This document shows positions 23,979-32,884 of a DNA stretch of 64,000 bases, piece after piece (position 1 is the stretch's first letter; every line of letters starts with the position of its first letter). The stretch lies in NCBI GenBank assembly GCA_963925735.1, contig CAWUUH010000003.1:41147-105146 (forward strand). The letters run 5' to 3'. Made by a program: the position numbers and the translations under genes. The notes under the pieces are model-generated. The model made no database searches. It saw nothing but the letters and a program-made list of their open reading frames with translations, and had not been told where the DNA came from. The stretch is from UBA4582 sp013204195 (GTDB lineage: Bacteria; Pseudomonadota; Gammaproteobacteria; Pseudomonadales; Azotimanducaceae).

Positions 23979-25205
23979 TCATGAATCGCCCGTCTCATGG
24001 CGTACTCGATCAGCGAGTAACTCTACCCAGTGCACCACCGGCACAGCAGTGCCTGACTGCAGATGCAGATGACAACCGATATTGGCCGTGGCGATAAATT
24101 CTGCGTCCTGCGCCACCAGACTGGCCACTTTGTTGACCAGCAGGCGTTGCGAAATCTCTGGCTGTAAAATGGAATAGGTGCCCGCCGAACCACAACACAA
24201 GTGGGCATCCTGGACCGCGGTGAGTTCAAACCCTGAAGCCTGTAAAATTCGCTCGACCACACCGGTGATTTTCTGTCCATGCTGCAAGGTACAGGGCGAA
24301 TGAAAGGCAACCCGTGCCGGTTCACAGTCAAAGGTGTAGGTGGCTAACAACTCACTGACATCAACCAACTTGGCAACAATCTGTTCGGCTTTACGGCTGT
24401 ACTCTCCATCCGCATGGAGAATTTCCGGATAGTCCTTGATGGTCACACCACAGCCACTGGCGGTAGAAACAATGGCGTCGACCTGGCCCAGGCGCGGATA
24501 AATCTGATCGATCAGCCGGCACATGCGCTCACGCGCGACCGTGTGGGCCGCCAAATGGTAATCCAACGACCCGCAGCAGGATTCAGCCGCCAACATTTCA
24601 ACCACGATATTCTGAGTCGCCAGCAATTTCGCTAACCCCTGATTGACCTGAGGCGTTGCTATTTTTTGTACACAACCCTGCAACACGAGCACACTGCCCG
24701 CGGGCATTGTCACGGCCGGGACGGAATAGGTTTTTCTCGACAAATACGGCATGTGACGGGCAAGCACTGCTGGCATCAGGGGCCTAACATACTGGCCAAG
24801 GCGCAACATTGGACCAAACAGAGCCGCTTTAGGTACGACGAATCGCAGCATACTAATCACCGACCTTCGAATCATGCTCGGCTTAATGGACTTCTCCGCC
24901 ACCAGCTCCTTACCAATATCCAGCAGGCGGCCATAGCGTACGCCAGATGGACAGGTGGTTTCACAGGCACGACAAGTCAGGCAGCGATCGAGATGATCGA
25001 CAGACTTCGCTGAAATCGCGTTATCTTCCAGCAGGTTTTTGATCAGATAAATTCTGCCCCGAGGTCCATCCAGTTCATCGCCTAATAACTGATAGGTTGG
25101 GCACGTCGCCGTACAAAAACCGCAGTGGACACAACTGCGCAAAATCTCGTCGGCTTCTAAGATGTCAGGTCTTCCGACCAGCTCAGGATGAATGTGAGTC
25201 TGCAT
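23979..25205 (-). CDS. glcF: glycolate oxidase iron-sulfur subunit GlcF
   Basis: 408 aa. Two [4Fe-4S] motifs near the N-terminus (C-V-H-C-G-F-C-T-A-T-C-P and C-L-T-C-R-A-C-E-T-T-C-P) are followed by two CCG-type domains (S-C-C-G-S-L-D-Y-H and L-C-C-G-S-A-G-T-Y), the layout of GlcF and heterodisulfide-reductase-like subunits. It passes electrons from the flavin subunits to the membrane quinone pool. Its ATG overlaps the glcE stop by one base (TAATG). It is the last gene of the glcDEF operon. Confidence 0.95.
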   Translation of the reverse strand: MQTHIHPELVGRPDILEADEILRSCVHCGFCTATCPTYQLLGDELDGPRGRIYLIKNLLEDNAISAKSVDHLDRCLTCRACETTCPSGVRYGRLLDIGKELVAEKSIKPSMIRRSVISMLRFVVPKAALFGPMLRLGQYVRPLMPAVLARHMPYLSRKTYSVPAVTMPAGSVLVLQGCVQKIATPQVNQGLAKLLATQNIVVEMLAAESCCGSLDYHLAAHTVARERMCRLIDQIYPRLGQVDAIVSTASGCGVTIKDYPEILHADGEYSRKAEQIVAKLVDVSELLATYTFDCEPARVAFHSPCTLQHGQKITGVVERILQASGFELTAVQDAHLCCGSAGTYSILQPEISQRLLVNKVASLVAQDAEFIATANIGCHLHLQSGTAVPVVHWVELLADRVRHETGDS

Positions 25206-26254
25206 TAAATTTCCTGGTAAAGCCGACCCGGATTAAAAATTCCCTGTGGGTCAAACTGGTGTTTCAGTCGCTTGTGAATCCCCCCAACAACAGCAGACAG
25301 CGGTTGAAATCGCTGAGTCTGATCCGTGGCTGGTGCTCGAAACAGCGTCGCATGCCCTTCGCTCAACGTCGACCGTGGGTCAAAGCCAGGATCTAGCAAC
25401 CAACGCTGGGCACCAGACCACTCTAGCAGACTACTCTGGCTCAGCATGGCTTGCGAACCCGGCGGCACCGAGATTCGCCAGACAGTTTTTGCCGCTGCAA
25501 ATGCGTCAAGTCGATGATCTCGAATTCGAGACCAAATGTCAGCGGCGATCACATCACCGCCTATCGTTTGCCGAGCATCCTCAACACCCGCATTTGATCC
25601 GGAAAAACGCAGATAGCTGGTTCCCTCAAACCAGGCCGACGCCGAGCATGGCAGTGGCAGACGACCGACTTGCAAGAACCGCTCATGAGCTTGCTCGACT
25701 GTCTCCACCCGGGCCACCGTGACCTCGGCGGCCGGTAGCGGCAACACTTTAAAGCTAACATCAGTGATCAGCCCTAAGGTACCAAAGCTGCCGGTCATCA
25801 ATCGTGACACATCATAGCCAGCCACGTTTTTCATCACTTGGCCGCCAAACTTCAATGCCTTGCCGGCGCCATTGATAATCCCAACGCCCAGCACCAGGTC
25901 CCGCACAGCGCCATGAGCAACTCGGCCCGGCCCCGACAAGCCAGCGGCGATGGCACCGCCCACGGTCCCGGCGCCACCAAAGATCGGTGGATCGCAGGGC
26001 CAATACTGGCGCTGCTCGGCGAGCACGGCCTTGACCGTCGCCAGCGGCGTTCCGGCCCGAACTGTCATCACGAGTTCTGTAGGCGCATATTCAATAATGC
26101 CTTGGTGGCTCTGGGTATTAATATCCGCATCAAAAGCGCCGACTTCACCGAGAAAATCTTTACTGCCGGCACCGCGAATGCGCAACCGTGTGCCCTCAGC
26201 CAACGCGCCTTGGATCTGCGCTTGCCAGTCTTGTATTGCGCGCTCGACGACCAC
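25205..26254 (-). CDS. glcE: glycolate oxidase FAD-binding subunit GlcE
   Basis: 349 aa when started at the GTG at 26254, which shares one base with the glcD stop (TAGTG); the open frame runs upstream only inside glcD. It has a PCMH-type FAD-binding domain with L-R-I-R-G-A-G-S-K-D and G-A-G-T-V-G-G-A-I-A-A-G-L-S-G-P-G-R, and L-K-F-G-G-Q-V-M-K-N-V-A-G-Y-D, all typical GlcE blocks. The protein ends in F-N-P-G-R-L. It is the second flavin subunit, required for activity, and the tight overlaps on both sides show translational coupling. Confidence 0.93.
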   Translation of the reverse strand: MVVERAIQDWQAQIQGALAEGTRLRIRGAGSKDFLGEVGAFDADINTQSHQGIIEYAPTELVMTVRAGTPLATVKAVLAEQRQYWPCDPPIFGGAGTVGGAIAAGLSGPGRVAHGAVRDLVLGVGIINGAGKALKFGGQVMKNVAGYDVSRLMTGSFGTLGLITDVSFKVLPLPAAEVTVARVETVEQAHERFLQVGRLPLPCSASAWFEGTSYLRFSGSNAGVEDARQTIGGDVIAADIWSRIRDHRLDAFAAAKTVWRISVPPGSQAMLSQSSLLEWSGAQRWLLDPGFDPRSTLSEGHATLFRAPATDQTQRFQPLSAVVGGIHKRLKHQFDPQGIFNPGRLYQEI

Positions 26255-27711
26255 TAAAAGCGCTCCAGTTCGGCAAATTTTTCCTGACCACGATGCACAT
26301 GCATCGCCCCAAACTCGGCGCATCGCTGTAACGTCGGTATCGCTTTACCCGGATTCAGCCCTCCTTGCTCATCAAAGGCCGCTTTCACACCGTGAAACAC
26401 ACTCAGTTCGTCGGCCGAGAACTGTACACACATCTCATTGATCTTCTCGACCCCAACACCGTGTTCACCGGTAATGGTGCCACCGCGCTCAATACACAGA
26501 CGTAAGATGTCTGCCCCAAAGGCTTCAGCACGCTCAAGCTGGCCGGGCTGATTCGCGTCATACAGTATCAATGGGTGTAGGTTGCCGTCCCCGGCGTGAA
26601 ACACATTGGCCACCGCCAGACCGTGGGTCTGAGAAAAATCAGTAATGCGGCTCAACACGCTAGCCAGTTCTCGGCGAGGTATCGTACCATCCATACAATA
26701 ATAGTCCGGCGCCAGCCTACCCACCGCCGGGAACGCTGCCTTACGCCCCAGCCACAGTTTTCGACGTTCCTCTGCATCTTTGGCGCAACGGACCTGCACC
26801 GCGCCGGCCTCCAGCAACACTTGGGTCAGCAGCGCCTGCTGTTGCTCGATTTCGACGCTCGAGCCATCCAGCTCACAGATCAAAATAGCGGCAGCATCCA
26901 GCGGGTAGTCGGCGTGAACAAAGGCCTCCGCGGCTTGCACCGCCAGCTTGTCCATCATTTCTAAACCGGCGGGAATCAAACCATGGTCAATGATTTGGCC
27001 TACCGCATCAGCGGCCTGACCGACATCCGTGAAAGCCGCCAGCAACACCGCCACCTCGACGGGCAACGGCAACAGCTTCACCGTGACCTCCACAACAATA
27101 CCCAGCATCCCTTCCGAGCCATGCATCAGGGCCAGCAGGTCGTATCCTGCCGAGTCAAACGCCTCGCTGCCTAATTCGTAGCGCTCGCCCTCGGGCGAGA
27201 TCATGACCAGTTTTCGTACATTATGGACGGTCAGCCCATATTTGAGGCAGTGCACGCCACCAGAATTTTCAGCGACATTGCCGCCGATGGTACAGGCAAT
27301 CTGCGAAGACGGGTCAGGGGCATAGAACAAACCTAGTGGCCGGACGTGGTCTGAGATGGCCAGATTGGTCACGCCAGGCTCGACTCTGGCCAGCAGATTA
27401 ACCTGATCTACTTCAAGGATCCGATTGAATCGCGCCAGGCTCAACAACACCCCCTCGTGGTGAGGCATTGCACCGCCAGAGAGCCCAGTCCCTGCGCCTC
27501 TGGCGACCACAGGAACTTGATGCGCGTGGCACAATTGCATGATTAACTGCACCTGCTCGATGGTCGCCGGCAGCAGCACGAGCCAGGGCAATTGCTTTTT
27601 CGCGGTCAGCCCATCCGATTCATAAACCTTCATGCGTGCTTGATCAGCCACACTGTGACCTTCGCATATGGCTTGCAGCCGTACTTTCAGTTGATCTCTG
27701 CTGAATATCAC
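26254..27711 (-). CDS. glcD: glycolate oxidase catalytic subunit GlcD
   Basis: FAD-linked oxidase of the VAO family oxidising glycolate to glyoxylate. Several starts are possible (TTG 27735, GTG 27717, GTG 27711). I prefer GTG 27711 (485 aa) because GGA lies about 8 bases before it. The FAD pocket is P-V-V-A-R-G-A-G-T-G-L-S-G-G-A and G-G-N-V-A-E-N-S-G-G-V-H. Catalytic-domain histidines appear in N-V-F-H-A-G-D-G-N-L-H-P, and T-G-E-H-G-V-G lies near the end. It is the first gene of glcDEF and divergent from ribBX. No glcC regulator is nearby. Confidence 0.94.
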   Translation of the reverse strand: MIFSRDQLKVRLQAICEGHSVADQARMKVYESDGLTAKKQLPWLVLLPATIEQVQLIMQLCHAHQVPVVARGAGTGLSGGAMPHHEGVLLSLARFNRILEVDQVNLLARVEPGVTNLAISDHVRPLGLFYAPDPSSQIACTIGGNVAENSGGVHCLKYGLTVHNVRKLVMISPEGERYELGSEAFDSAGYDLLALMHGSEGMLGIVVEVTVKLLPLPVEVAVLLAAFTDVGQAADAVGQIIDHGLIPAGLEMMDKLAVQAAEAFVHADYPLDAAAILICELDGSSVEIEQQQALLTQVLLEAGAVQVRCAKDAEERRKLWLGRKAAFPAVGRLAPDYYCMDGTIPRRELASVLSRITDFSQTHGLAVANVFHAGDGNLHPLILYDANQPGQLERAEAFGADILRLCIERGGTITGEHGVGVEKINEMCVQFSADELSVFHGVKAAFDEQGGLNPGKAIPTLQRCAEFGAMHVHRGQEKFAELERF

Positions 27712-27751
27712 TGTCACTTTCCAAGGACCATTCAAGGTTACTGTGGTACCA

Positions 27752-27779
27752 GATTATACGGCACATTTCTTGTATAATC
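27752..27779. promoter_or_regulatory. divergent promoter region glcD / ribBX: inverted repeat carrying opposed -10 boxes
   Basis: GATTATAC (27752-27759) and GTATAATC (27772-27779) form a perfect 8-bp inverted repeat with 12 bases between, centres 20 bp apart. Each arm contains a consensus TATAAT -10 box: 27773-27778 read toward ribBX, and 27758-27753 read toward glcD. No good -35 box is seen for either, so at least one promoter would need an activator. Confidence 0.5.
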
Positions 27780-27811
27780 GCGCTTCGGCTATACCAATCT
27801 GCGGAGTTATC

Positions 27812-28927
27812 ATGCCAATCAGTTCTACCGAAGAGATTCTCGAGGATTTTCGCCAAGGCAAAATGGTCTTGATTATGGATGATGAGGATCGCGAAAATGA
27901 AGGCGACCTGATCATCGCCGCGGAGGTCGTGACTGCCGCCCACATTACCCTAATGGCCCGCGAAGCCTGCGGTCTCATCTGCCTGACAGTCACCGAGGCT
28001 CGCGGCCGTCAGCTGAACCTGCCCTTGATGGTCGATACCAACAAATCCTTGCACGAGACTAACTTTACCGTCTCGATCGAATCTGCCGAGGGCATCACCA
28101 CAGGCATCTCCGCCGCCGATCGAGCCCACACAGTACGTACAGCGGTTGCTAAAAACGCGGTGCCGGAAGATCTGGTCATGCCAGGGCATATTTTCCCGCT
28201 GAGCGCGAAACCCGGCGGGGTTCTGACCCGCGCCGGGCATACGGAAGCCGGCTGTGACCTGGCCCGCATGGCTGGCTACGAGCCGGCCGCAGTGATTGTC
28301 GAAGTCATGAATGAAGACGGCACCATGGCCAAACGGCCAGAGTTGGAAATATTTGCGGCAAAACACGGCATCAAACTGGGCACCATTGCCGATTTGATTC
28401 AATACCGCACCATCAATGACAAAACCATCAATCTGGTCAGCGAGAAGCCAATCACCACCGCCGAAGGCGAATTTACCCTTAAGACCTACACCGACAGCAT
28501 CTCAGACAGCATTCATTACGCGCTGGTCATGGGCGAGATTAAGGAAGATGAACCCTGTCTGGTGCGGGTACAAACCATTAACACCCTGAGAGACCTGCTA
28601 GGCACGATACGACCCGGCTTCAAAAAGTCATGGTCACTGACCGACTCATTGACCCGCATTGCCGCCGAAGGCAAAGGCGTTGTCGTCGTTGTTGACCAGG
28701 AACATTCCAAGTCTGAGGAACTCGAGCAGATCGCTGCCTATCCGGAAATGCCGCAACTGCAGCGGGTTAACACCGAGTCGGGGGTGTTTCGAGTGATTGG
28801 AACGGGTTCCCAGATTCTGCGTGATATCGGCGTCGGCAAGATGCGCGTGCTCAGCGCCCCTAGCCACTATAATGCGATTTCTGGGTTTCAGCTTGAGGTG
28901 GTTGAATTTTTGGAAAACGACGCTTAA
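27812..28927 (+). CDS. ribB: RibBX: 3,4-dihydroxy-2-butanone-4-phosphate synthase with degenerate RibA-like domain
   Basis: 371 aa from the ATG at 27812, with GGAG 6 bases upstream. Residues 1-205 are RibB, which turns ribulose 5-phosphate into the four-carbon riboflavin precursor: M-D-D-E-D-R-E-N-E-G-D acidic loop, S-A-D-R-A-H-T and G-H-T-E-A-G-C-D. The second half resembles GTP cyclohydrolase II but has no zinc-binding C-x-C cluster (no cysteine in the expected place), so it should not have cyclohydrolase activity. This is the RibBX hybrid arrangement known in many Proteobacteria; a separate ribA must exist elsewhere. There is no room for an FMN riboswitch in the short leader. Confidence 0.9.
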   Translation: MPISSTEEILEDFRQGKMVLIMDDEDRENEGDLIIAAEVVTAAHITLMAREACGLICLTVTEARGRQLNLPLMVDTNKSLHETNFTVSIESAEGITTGISAADRAHTVRTAVAKNAVPEDLVMPGHIFPLSAKPGGVLTRAGHTEAGCDLARMAGYEPAAVIVEVMNEDGTMAKRPELEIFAAKHGIKLGTIADLIQYRTINDKTINLVSEKPITTAEGEFTLKTYTDSISDSIHYALVMGEIKEDEPCLVRVQTINTLRDLLGTIRPGFKKSWSLTDSLTRIAAEGKGVVVVVDQEHSKSEELEQIAAYPEMPQLQRVNTESGVFRVIGTGSQILRDIGVGKMRVLSAPSHYNAISGFQLEVVEFLENDA

Positions 28928-28964
28928 CCAGCTAACGCTAAGCTAAGCCTGTGCCACGCCAGCC

Positions 28965-28997
28965 ACCGCCGGCATGACCCTGTTTTATGCCGGCGGT
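28965..28997 (+). terminator. hairpin downstream of ribBX
   Basis: ACCGCCGGCAT and ATGCCGGCGGT form a perfect 11-bp stem with an 11-base loop, 38 bases after the ribBX stop. It has no T-run, so it may rely on Rho or mainly stabilise the mRNA end. The remaining 230 bases up to the next gene show nothing else. Confidence 0.5.
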
Positions 28998-29225
28998 CTG
29001 GTCAGCCGCCAAACCAGCTGACACCCCTTGAAGATTTTGTCAAACTTGTCCACCACAACCAAACTGGATCAATCGTCAGTGGCAACCCATTCATAGGCTT
29101 GCGCCCCCTTCACTGATACGGGTGAAGACCGCGTCCTGCTGAATTTTACGGCCTACCGACGATCACGCACGCGCTGATCGCCATCGCCGCCAACAGCTAG
29201 ACACTGACTGGAGAGGACGACATCT

Positions 29226-29429
29226 ATGCGCTACCTTCTGGCTATACTCTTGCCACCCGTCGCGGTATTTTTATGTGGTAAGCCGATTCAAAGCATTATC
29301 AATATAATTCTCACGCTGTGTTTCTATGTACCAGGTGCTATCCACGCCCTGCTGGTCGTCCACAGCTATCTCGCCGACAAACGCACTGACAAGATCGTCG
29401 ATGCCATCAAGGATCAGGACCATCTATGA
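29226..29429 (+). CDS. YqaE/Pmp3-family small membrane protein
   Basis: 67 aa with two helices and the UPF0057/Pmp3 signature L-A-I-L-L-P-P-V-A-V-F-L followed by N-I-I-L-T...V-P-G-A-I-H-A-L-L-V-V. Family members are stress-induced inner-membrane proteins affecting membrane potential. A GGAGAGGA ribosome site precedes the ATG. The stop overlaps the start of the DUF2959 lipoprotein gene by 4 bp (ATGA), so the two are co-translated. Confidence 0.88.
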   Translation: MRYLLAILLPPVAVFLCGKPIQSIINIILTLCFYVPGAIHALLVVHSYLADKRTDKIVDAIKDQDHL

Positions 29430-30091
29430 GTCTTCTACACCGGCTCCCCGTCCGAGCAATGTTGATAGCCACGCTCTTCATCCTCAGCGCCTGTGAAAGT
29501 ACCTATTATGACGCCATGGAAAAAGTTGGGATCCACAAACGAGCGATTCTCATTGATCGGATCGAAGCTGCGCAGGAGTCTCAGGAAGCCGGCCAGCAAC
29601 AGTTCGAAAATGCCCTACAACAATTTCGTTATGTGGTTAATTATGATGGCGGCGAGCTTGAAACCCTCTACAACCAACTCAACGACGAATATGAGGCTAG
29701 CATCAATGCTACCGAGAAAATCCATGATCGAATAGCCAGTGTTGAATCGGTTGCCAACGCATTGTTCGATGAATGGGCTGCGGAACTCGAATTGTATAAT
29801 AACGCGAATCTGCGCCGCGAAAGCACCCGTCAATTGACCAACACAAGGCGTCGCTATGAACGTCTGATGACCGCCATGCGTCGAACAGAAAAGACGATTG
29901 AACCGGTTCTGGCCAGTTTGCAAGACAACCTGTTGTATCTGAAACACAACCTCAACAGCCGCGCCATCGCGTCTTTAAAAGGTGAATTGGCGACCGTCGA
30001 CGCCGACGTCAGCAAGCTCATCAGCGCCATGCAACAAGCCATCGATGCGTCCAACGCATTCGTCAAAGAACTGCGCGGCACTGGCACCTAA
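29426..30091 (+). CDS. DUF2959-family lipoprotein
   Basis: 221 aa. Signal peptide with lipobox L-S-A-C (lipidated Cys at residue 23), then an almost entirely alpha-helical, coiled-coil-like mature protein. The segment C-E-S-T-Y-Y-D-A-M-E-K-V-G-I-H-K-R is the conserved beginning of DUF2959 proteins. Its function is unknown. It is translationally coupled to a Pmp3-like protein, which hints at an envelope-stress role (inference). Confidence 0.85.
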   Translation: MSLLHRLPVRAMLIATLFILSACESTYYDAMEKVGIHKRAILIDRIEAAQESQEAGQQQFENALQQFRYVVNYDGGELETLYNQLNDEYEASINATEKIHDRIASVESVANALFDEWAAELELYNNANLRRESTRQLTNTRRRYERLMTAMRRTEKTIEPVLASLQDNLLYLKHNLNSRAIASLKGELATVDADVSKLISAMQQAIDASNAFVKELRGTGT

Positions 30092-30133
30092 GTATCACGC
30101 TAATAATCCTAAACCGGCATTTCGACGATCGAA

Positions 30134-31756
30134 TTAAGGGACGATGCGCGCCGCCGTATAATCAGGATCCGCACCCAAAACCTGACGTACGACACCGCGC
30201 AAGTTGCCATGCTGCAGGTAGGCTGAACCCGTTTCGGCCATGGGTATTAAGGGCACATCTGCAGCGATAATTGCCTGCAGTTGCGCCGCTGCGGCCATTC
30301 GTTCAGTTTTATCACCGGCAACCTGCAGTACCTTCAGCCACCGGTCATAGTCTGGATTTGAATAATGACCACGATTATTCGCGTTCCAACTGGCGAGTAG
30401 GTCGGCGTAAGTCACCACATCATTGAAATCCGGGTACCAACTCGCCAGCGCCAGATCAAACTCGCCACTCTCGGCTTTCATCAGATATTGCTTAAAGGTT
30501 TGTTGGTCAACTTTAATCGACAACCCTAACCCCTGCCCCATAATGCCCTGCAAATACTCTGCAATCTTGGCGCCCGTTGGCGACGCCACCGTTAACAGCG
30601 TCATCGACGGCAATTCGCCGTTAGCCTGTTTGACCTCAGCAACTAACTGCCGGGCCAAGGCCAGATTCACCGGTTGCTTCAGCAGCGGATATTCCAGCGC
30701 AAACTTGTCCTCGACACCGGGTAACCAACCGGGGAAAAAACTGTAAGCGGGCTTATATCCCGGTATGCCGATCACTTTATTGACGAACTCGTCAGAATCA
30801 AAGATCAATTGCATTGCCCGCCGCAACTTGCGCTCAGCCAGCGGTCGATCTTCGCTGACGTTAAATCGCAGATAGGACATACCGCCGGAAGCAAAGGTGC
30901 GCAAACGCATTCCCTGACTGGCCGCATCGGCTACCGTCTCAGCGCCGAGACGCGCCAGGGCAATTCGGCCATCCCGAAACAGGTTAAGACGGGTTCGATT
31001 GTCCTCAGTAATGTAATCAATATTAATCCCATTCAGCGCAATCGCCTGTCGATTCCAATACAGGGGATTCTTGGTTAGTTTAAGCGCTGCACCATGGGTC
31101 CATGACTCGATCAAAAATGGACCGTTGTATAGCAAATTGGCAGCCTCGGCCGCATAGACATCACCCTGGCGTTCTCGAAACGCCTGCTTGATCGGAAAAA
31201 AAGCCGCATGGGCCATCAGACTGACGCAATAACCACAGGGACGCTCCAACAAAACCCGCAAGGAATGTGGCCCCAAGGCTTCGATACCGAGCTCAGCGAC
31301 TGACAACTCACCACGCTGAATCCGCTCCGCATTCTTGATAGGGAACATAATCGAGGCATAGGCGGCGGCCGTGGTGGGATCCACCAACAACCGCCAGGCG
31401 TACACAAAATCCTCAGCTAGCACCGCACTGCCATCACTCCAGCGCGCATCCTCGCGCAGGTTAAAATCGATGCTCGAATCATTGATAACCCAGCTACTGG
31501 CCACCCCTGGAGCCATTTGCCCGCGCCGGTCATAGCGCACTAAACCCTCCTGGGTGTGGCCAATGACAAAAAAACTCACCATGTCCGTGGTTCTGACCGT
31601 ATCCAGGTTGGGTGGCTCCTGAGTCAGGGCGATGGTGATGGTTTGGCTGGCAAAATCTACCGCCGTCGCAAGCGCAGTTAGCGGCAGAAAACACAGCGTG
31701 ATGCCAAACAATGGTCCGAGATAAGGACTTATGGCAGACTTGAGGAACTTCAACAT
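30134..31756 (-). CDS. oligopeptide-type ABC transporter substrate-binding protein (SBP_bac_5)
   Basis: 540 aa from the ATG at 31756, which begins a signal peptide (F-G-I-T-L-C-F-L-P-L-T-A-L-A); the open frame extends 38 codons upstream without one. It is an OppA/DppA-like periplasmic binding protein: T-I-A-L-T-Q-E-P-P-N-L-D-T start, D-F-N-L-R-E-D-A-R-W-S-D-G, F-V-Y-A-W-R-L-L-V-D-P and Y-N-G-P-F. No permease or ATPase genes flank it, so it is an orphan that must share a transporter or act as a sensor. Peptides are the likely ligand. Confidence 0.9.
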   Translation of the reverse strand: MLKFLKSAISPYLGPLFGITLCFLPLTALATAVDFASQTITIALTQEPPNLDTVRTTDMVSFFVIGHTQEGLVRYDRRGQMAPGVASSWVINDSSIDFNLREDARWSDGSAVLAEDFVYAWRLLVDPTTAAAYASIMFPIKNAERIQRGELSVAELGIEALGPHSLRVLLERPCGYCVSLMAHAAFFPIKQAFRERQGDVYAAEAANLLYNGPFLIESWTHGAALKLTKNPLYWNRQAIALNGINIDYITEDNRTRLNLFRDGRIALARLGAETVADAASQGMRLRTFASGGMSYLRFNVSEDRPLAERKLRRAMQLIFDSDEFVNKVIGIPGYKPAYSFFPGWLPGVEDKFALEYPLLKQPVNLALARQLVAEVKQANGELPSMTLLTVASPTGAKIAEYLQGIMGQGLGLSIKVDQQTFKQYLMKAESGEFDLALASWYPDFNDVVTYADLLASWNANNRGHYSNPDYDRWLKVLQVAGDKTERMAAAAQLQAIIAADVPLIPMAETGSAYLQHGNLRGVVRQVLGADPDYTAARIVP

Positions 31757-31929
31757 TAGGGCCGACCGCTGATTTGTAAAGCCGGTGAGTCTGACAGAAC
31801 AACAAATACGATGAAACTGTATTTCGGCCCAGGGCAAAATATCGCTACACTGGCACCACGACTCACTCACCTTACAGCTGTGTGACAGTGGTCGTACCCG
31901 AACAACCAGACAACCAGTGAACCGAGATC

Positions 31930-32859
31930 ATGGCTAACCCACGCACGCTGCTGATAACCCATCCCGATTGCCTCCAGCATGTCCTAACCGAACATGCCGA
32001 AAGTCCGGATCGTTTGCGGTCAGTGTTAGCGGCGATCAATGCCAGCCCGGCGCTCGCTTCGATGGCGCAGCGACTGGCAACAGCCGCCACGGATGCTGAG
32101 CTAACCCTGGCCCACCCACTTGCGCTGATCCAACAATTACAGCGCTTGGAACCCTTGGCTGGGGCTATCATGATCGACCCAGACACCTATATGAGTCCCG
32201 GCACCGTGCACGCCGCCAGACTGGCTGCTGGGGCATGTATTGAAGCGACTCGGTTGGTACTGAACGGCGAGGCCGACCGCGTTTTTTGCGCCATCAGGCC
32301 CCCAGGGCACCACGCTGAAATCGACGCAGCAATGGGTTTCTGCTTTTTCAACAATGTCGCCCTCGGCGCCATCACCGCCCTTGCGCATGCAGATATCCGC
32401 CGGATTGCTATTCTCGACTTCGATGTGCACCACTGCAATGGCACGGTGGATATCTTCAAAGATGATGACCGCGTGCTGGTCTGCTCCAGCTTTCAGCAAG
32501 ACTACTATCCGAACCGCTACCTCGATTATGAGAACAGTCACATCGTTGCCACACCGCTCACCCCGGGAACCCGCAGCGCCACCTTCAGGCGCTTGATTGA
32601 AGACCAATGGCTACCGGCAGTGAACCGCCATCAGCCTGACCTGATCTTTATCTCTGCCGGCTTTGACGCCCACAAGGACGATCCGTTAGCCCAGATCGAA
32701 CTCGAGGTAGATGACTATCGTTGGATCACCCAGTTAATCAAAGACCTTGCCGAACAGCACTGCGGTGGTCGCATCATCTCAACCCTGGAAGGCGGCTATC
32801 ATCTCAAGGCCTTAGGCGATTGCGTACGCGTCCACCTTGAAACATTAATCGAGTCTTGA
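31930..32859 (+). CDS. histone-deacetylase-superfamily amidohydrolase
   Basis: 309-aa arginase/deacetylase-fold zinc enzyme. The class II HDAC-like motifs are intact: R-P-P-G-H-H (catalytic His pair), G-F-C-F-F-N-N, the zinc ligands in I-L-D-F-D-V-H-H-C-N-G-T and S-A-G-F-D-A-H, and the transition-state Tyr in E-G-G-Y. Bacterial relatives deacetylate polyamines, acetoin-pathway proteins or other N-acetyl compounds; which one applies here is not shown. It is a single gene, divergent from the orphan binding protein. Confidence 0.9.
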   Translation: MANPRTLLITHPDCLQHVLTEHAESPDRLRSVLAAINASPALASMAQRLATAATDAELTLAHPLALIQQLQRLEPLAGAIMIDPDTYMSPGTVHAARLAAGACIEATRLVLNGEADRVFCAIRPPGHHAEIDAAMGFCFFNNVALGAITALAHADIRRIAILDFDVHHCNGTVDIFKDDDRVLVCSSFQQDYYPNRYLDYENSHIVATPLTPGTRSATFRRLIEDQWLPAVNRHQPDLIFISAGFDAHKDDPLAQIELEVDDYRWITQLIKDLAEQHCGGRIISTLEGGYHLKALGDCVRVHLETLIES

Positions 32860-32884
32860 AACTGCCTGCCAGCTGCTGCCGCGT

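Noticed and set aside
25205..26323. N-terminal extension of glcE to 26323
   Set aside because: The extra 23 residues lie inside glcD and lack family similarity; the GTG at 26254 overlaps the glcD stop as expected for a coupled operon.
27720..27811. FMN riboswitch before ribBX
   Set aside because: The leader is about 30 bases from the likely transcription start and lacks the conserved multi-stem core.
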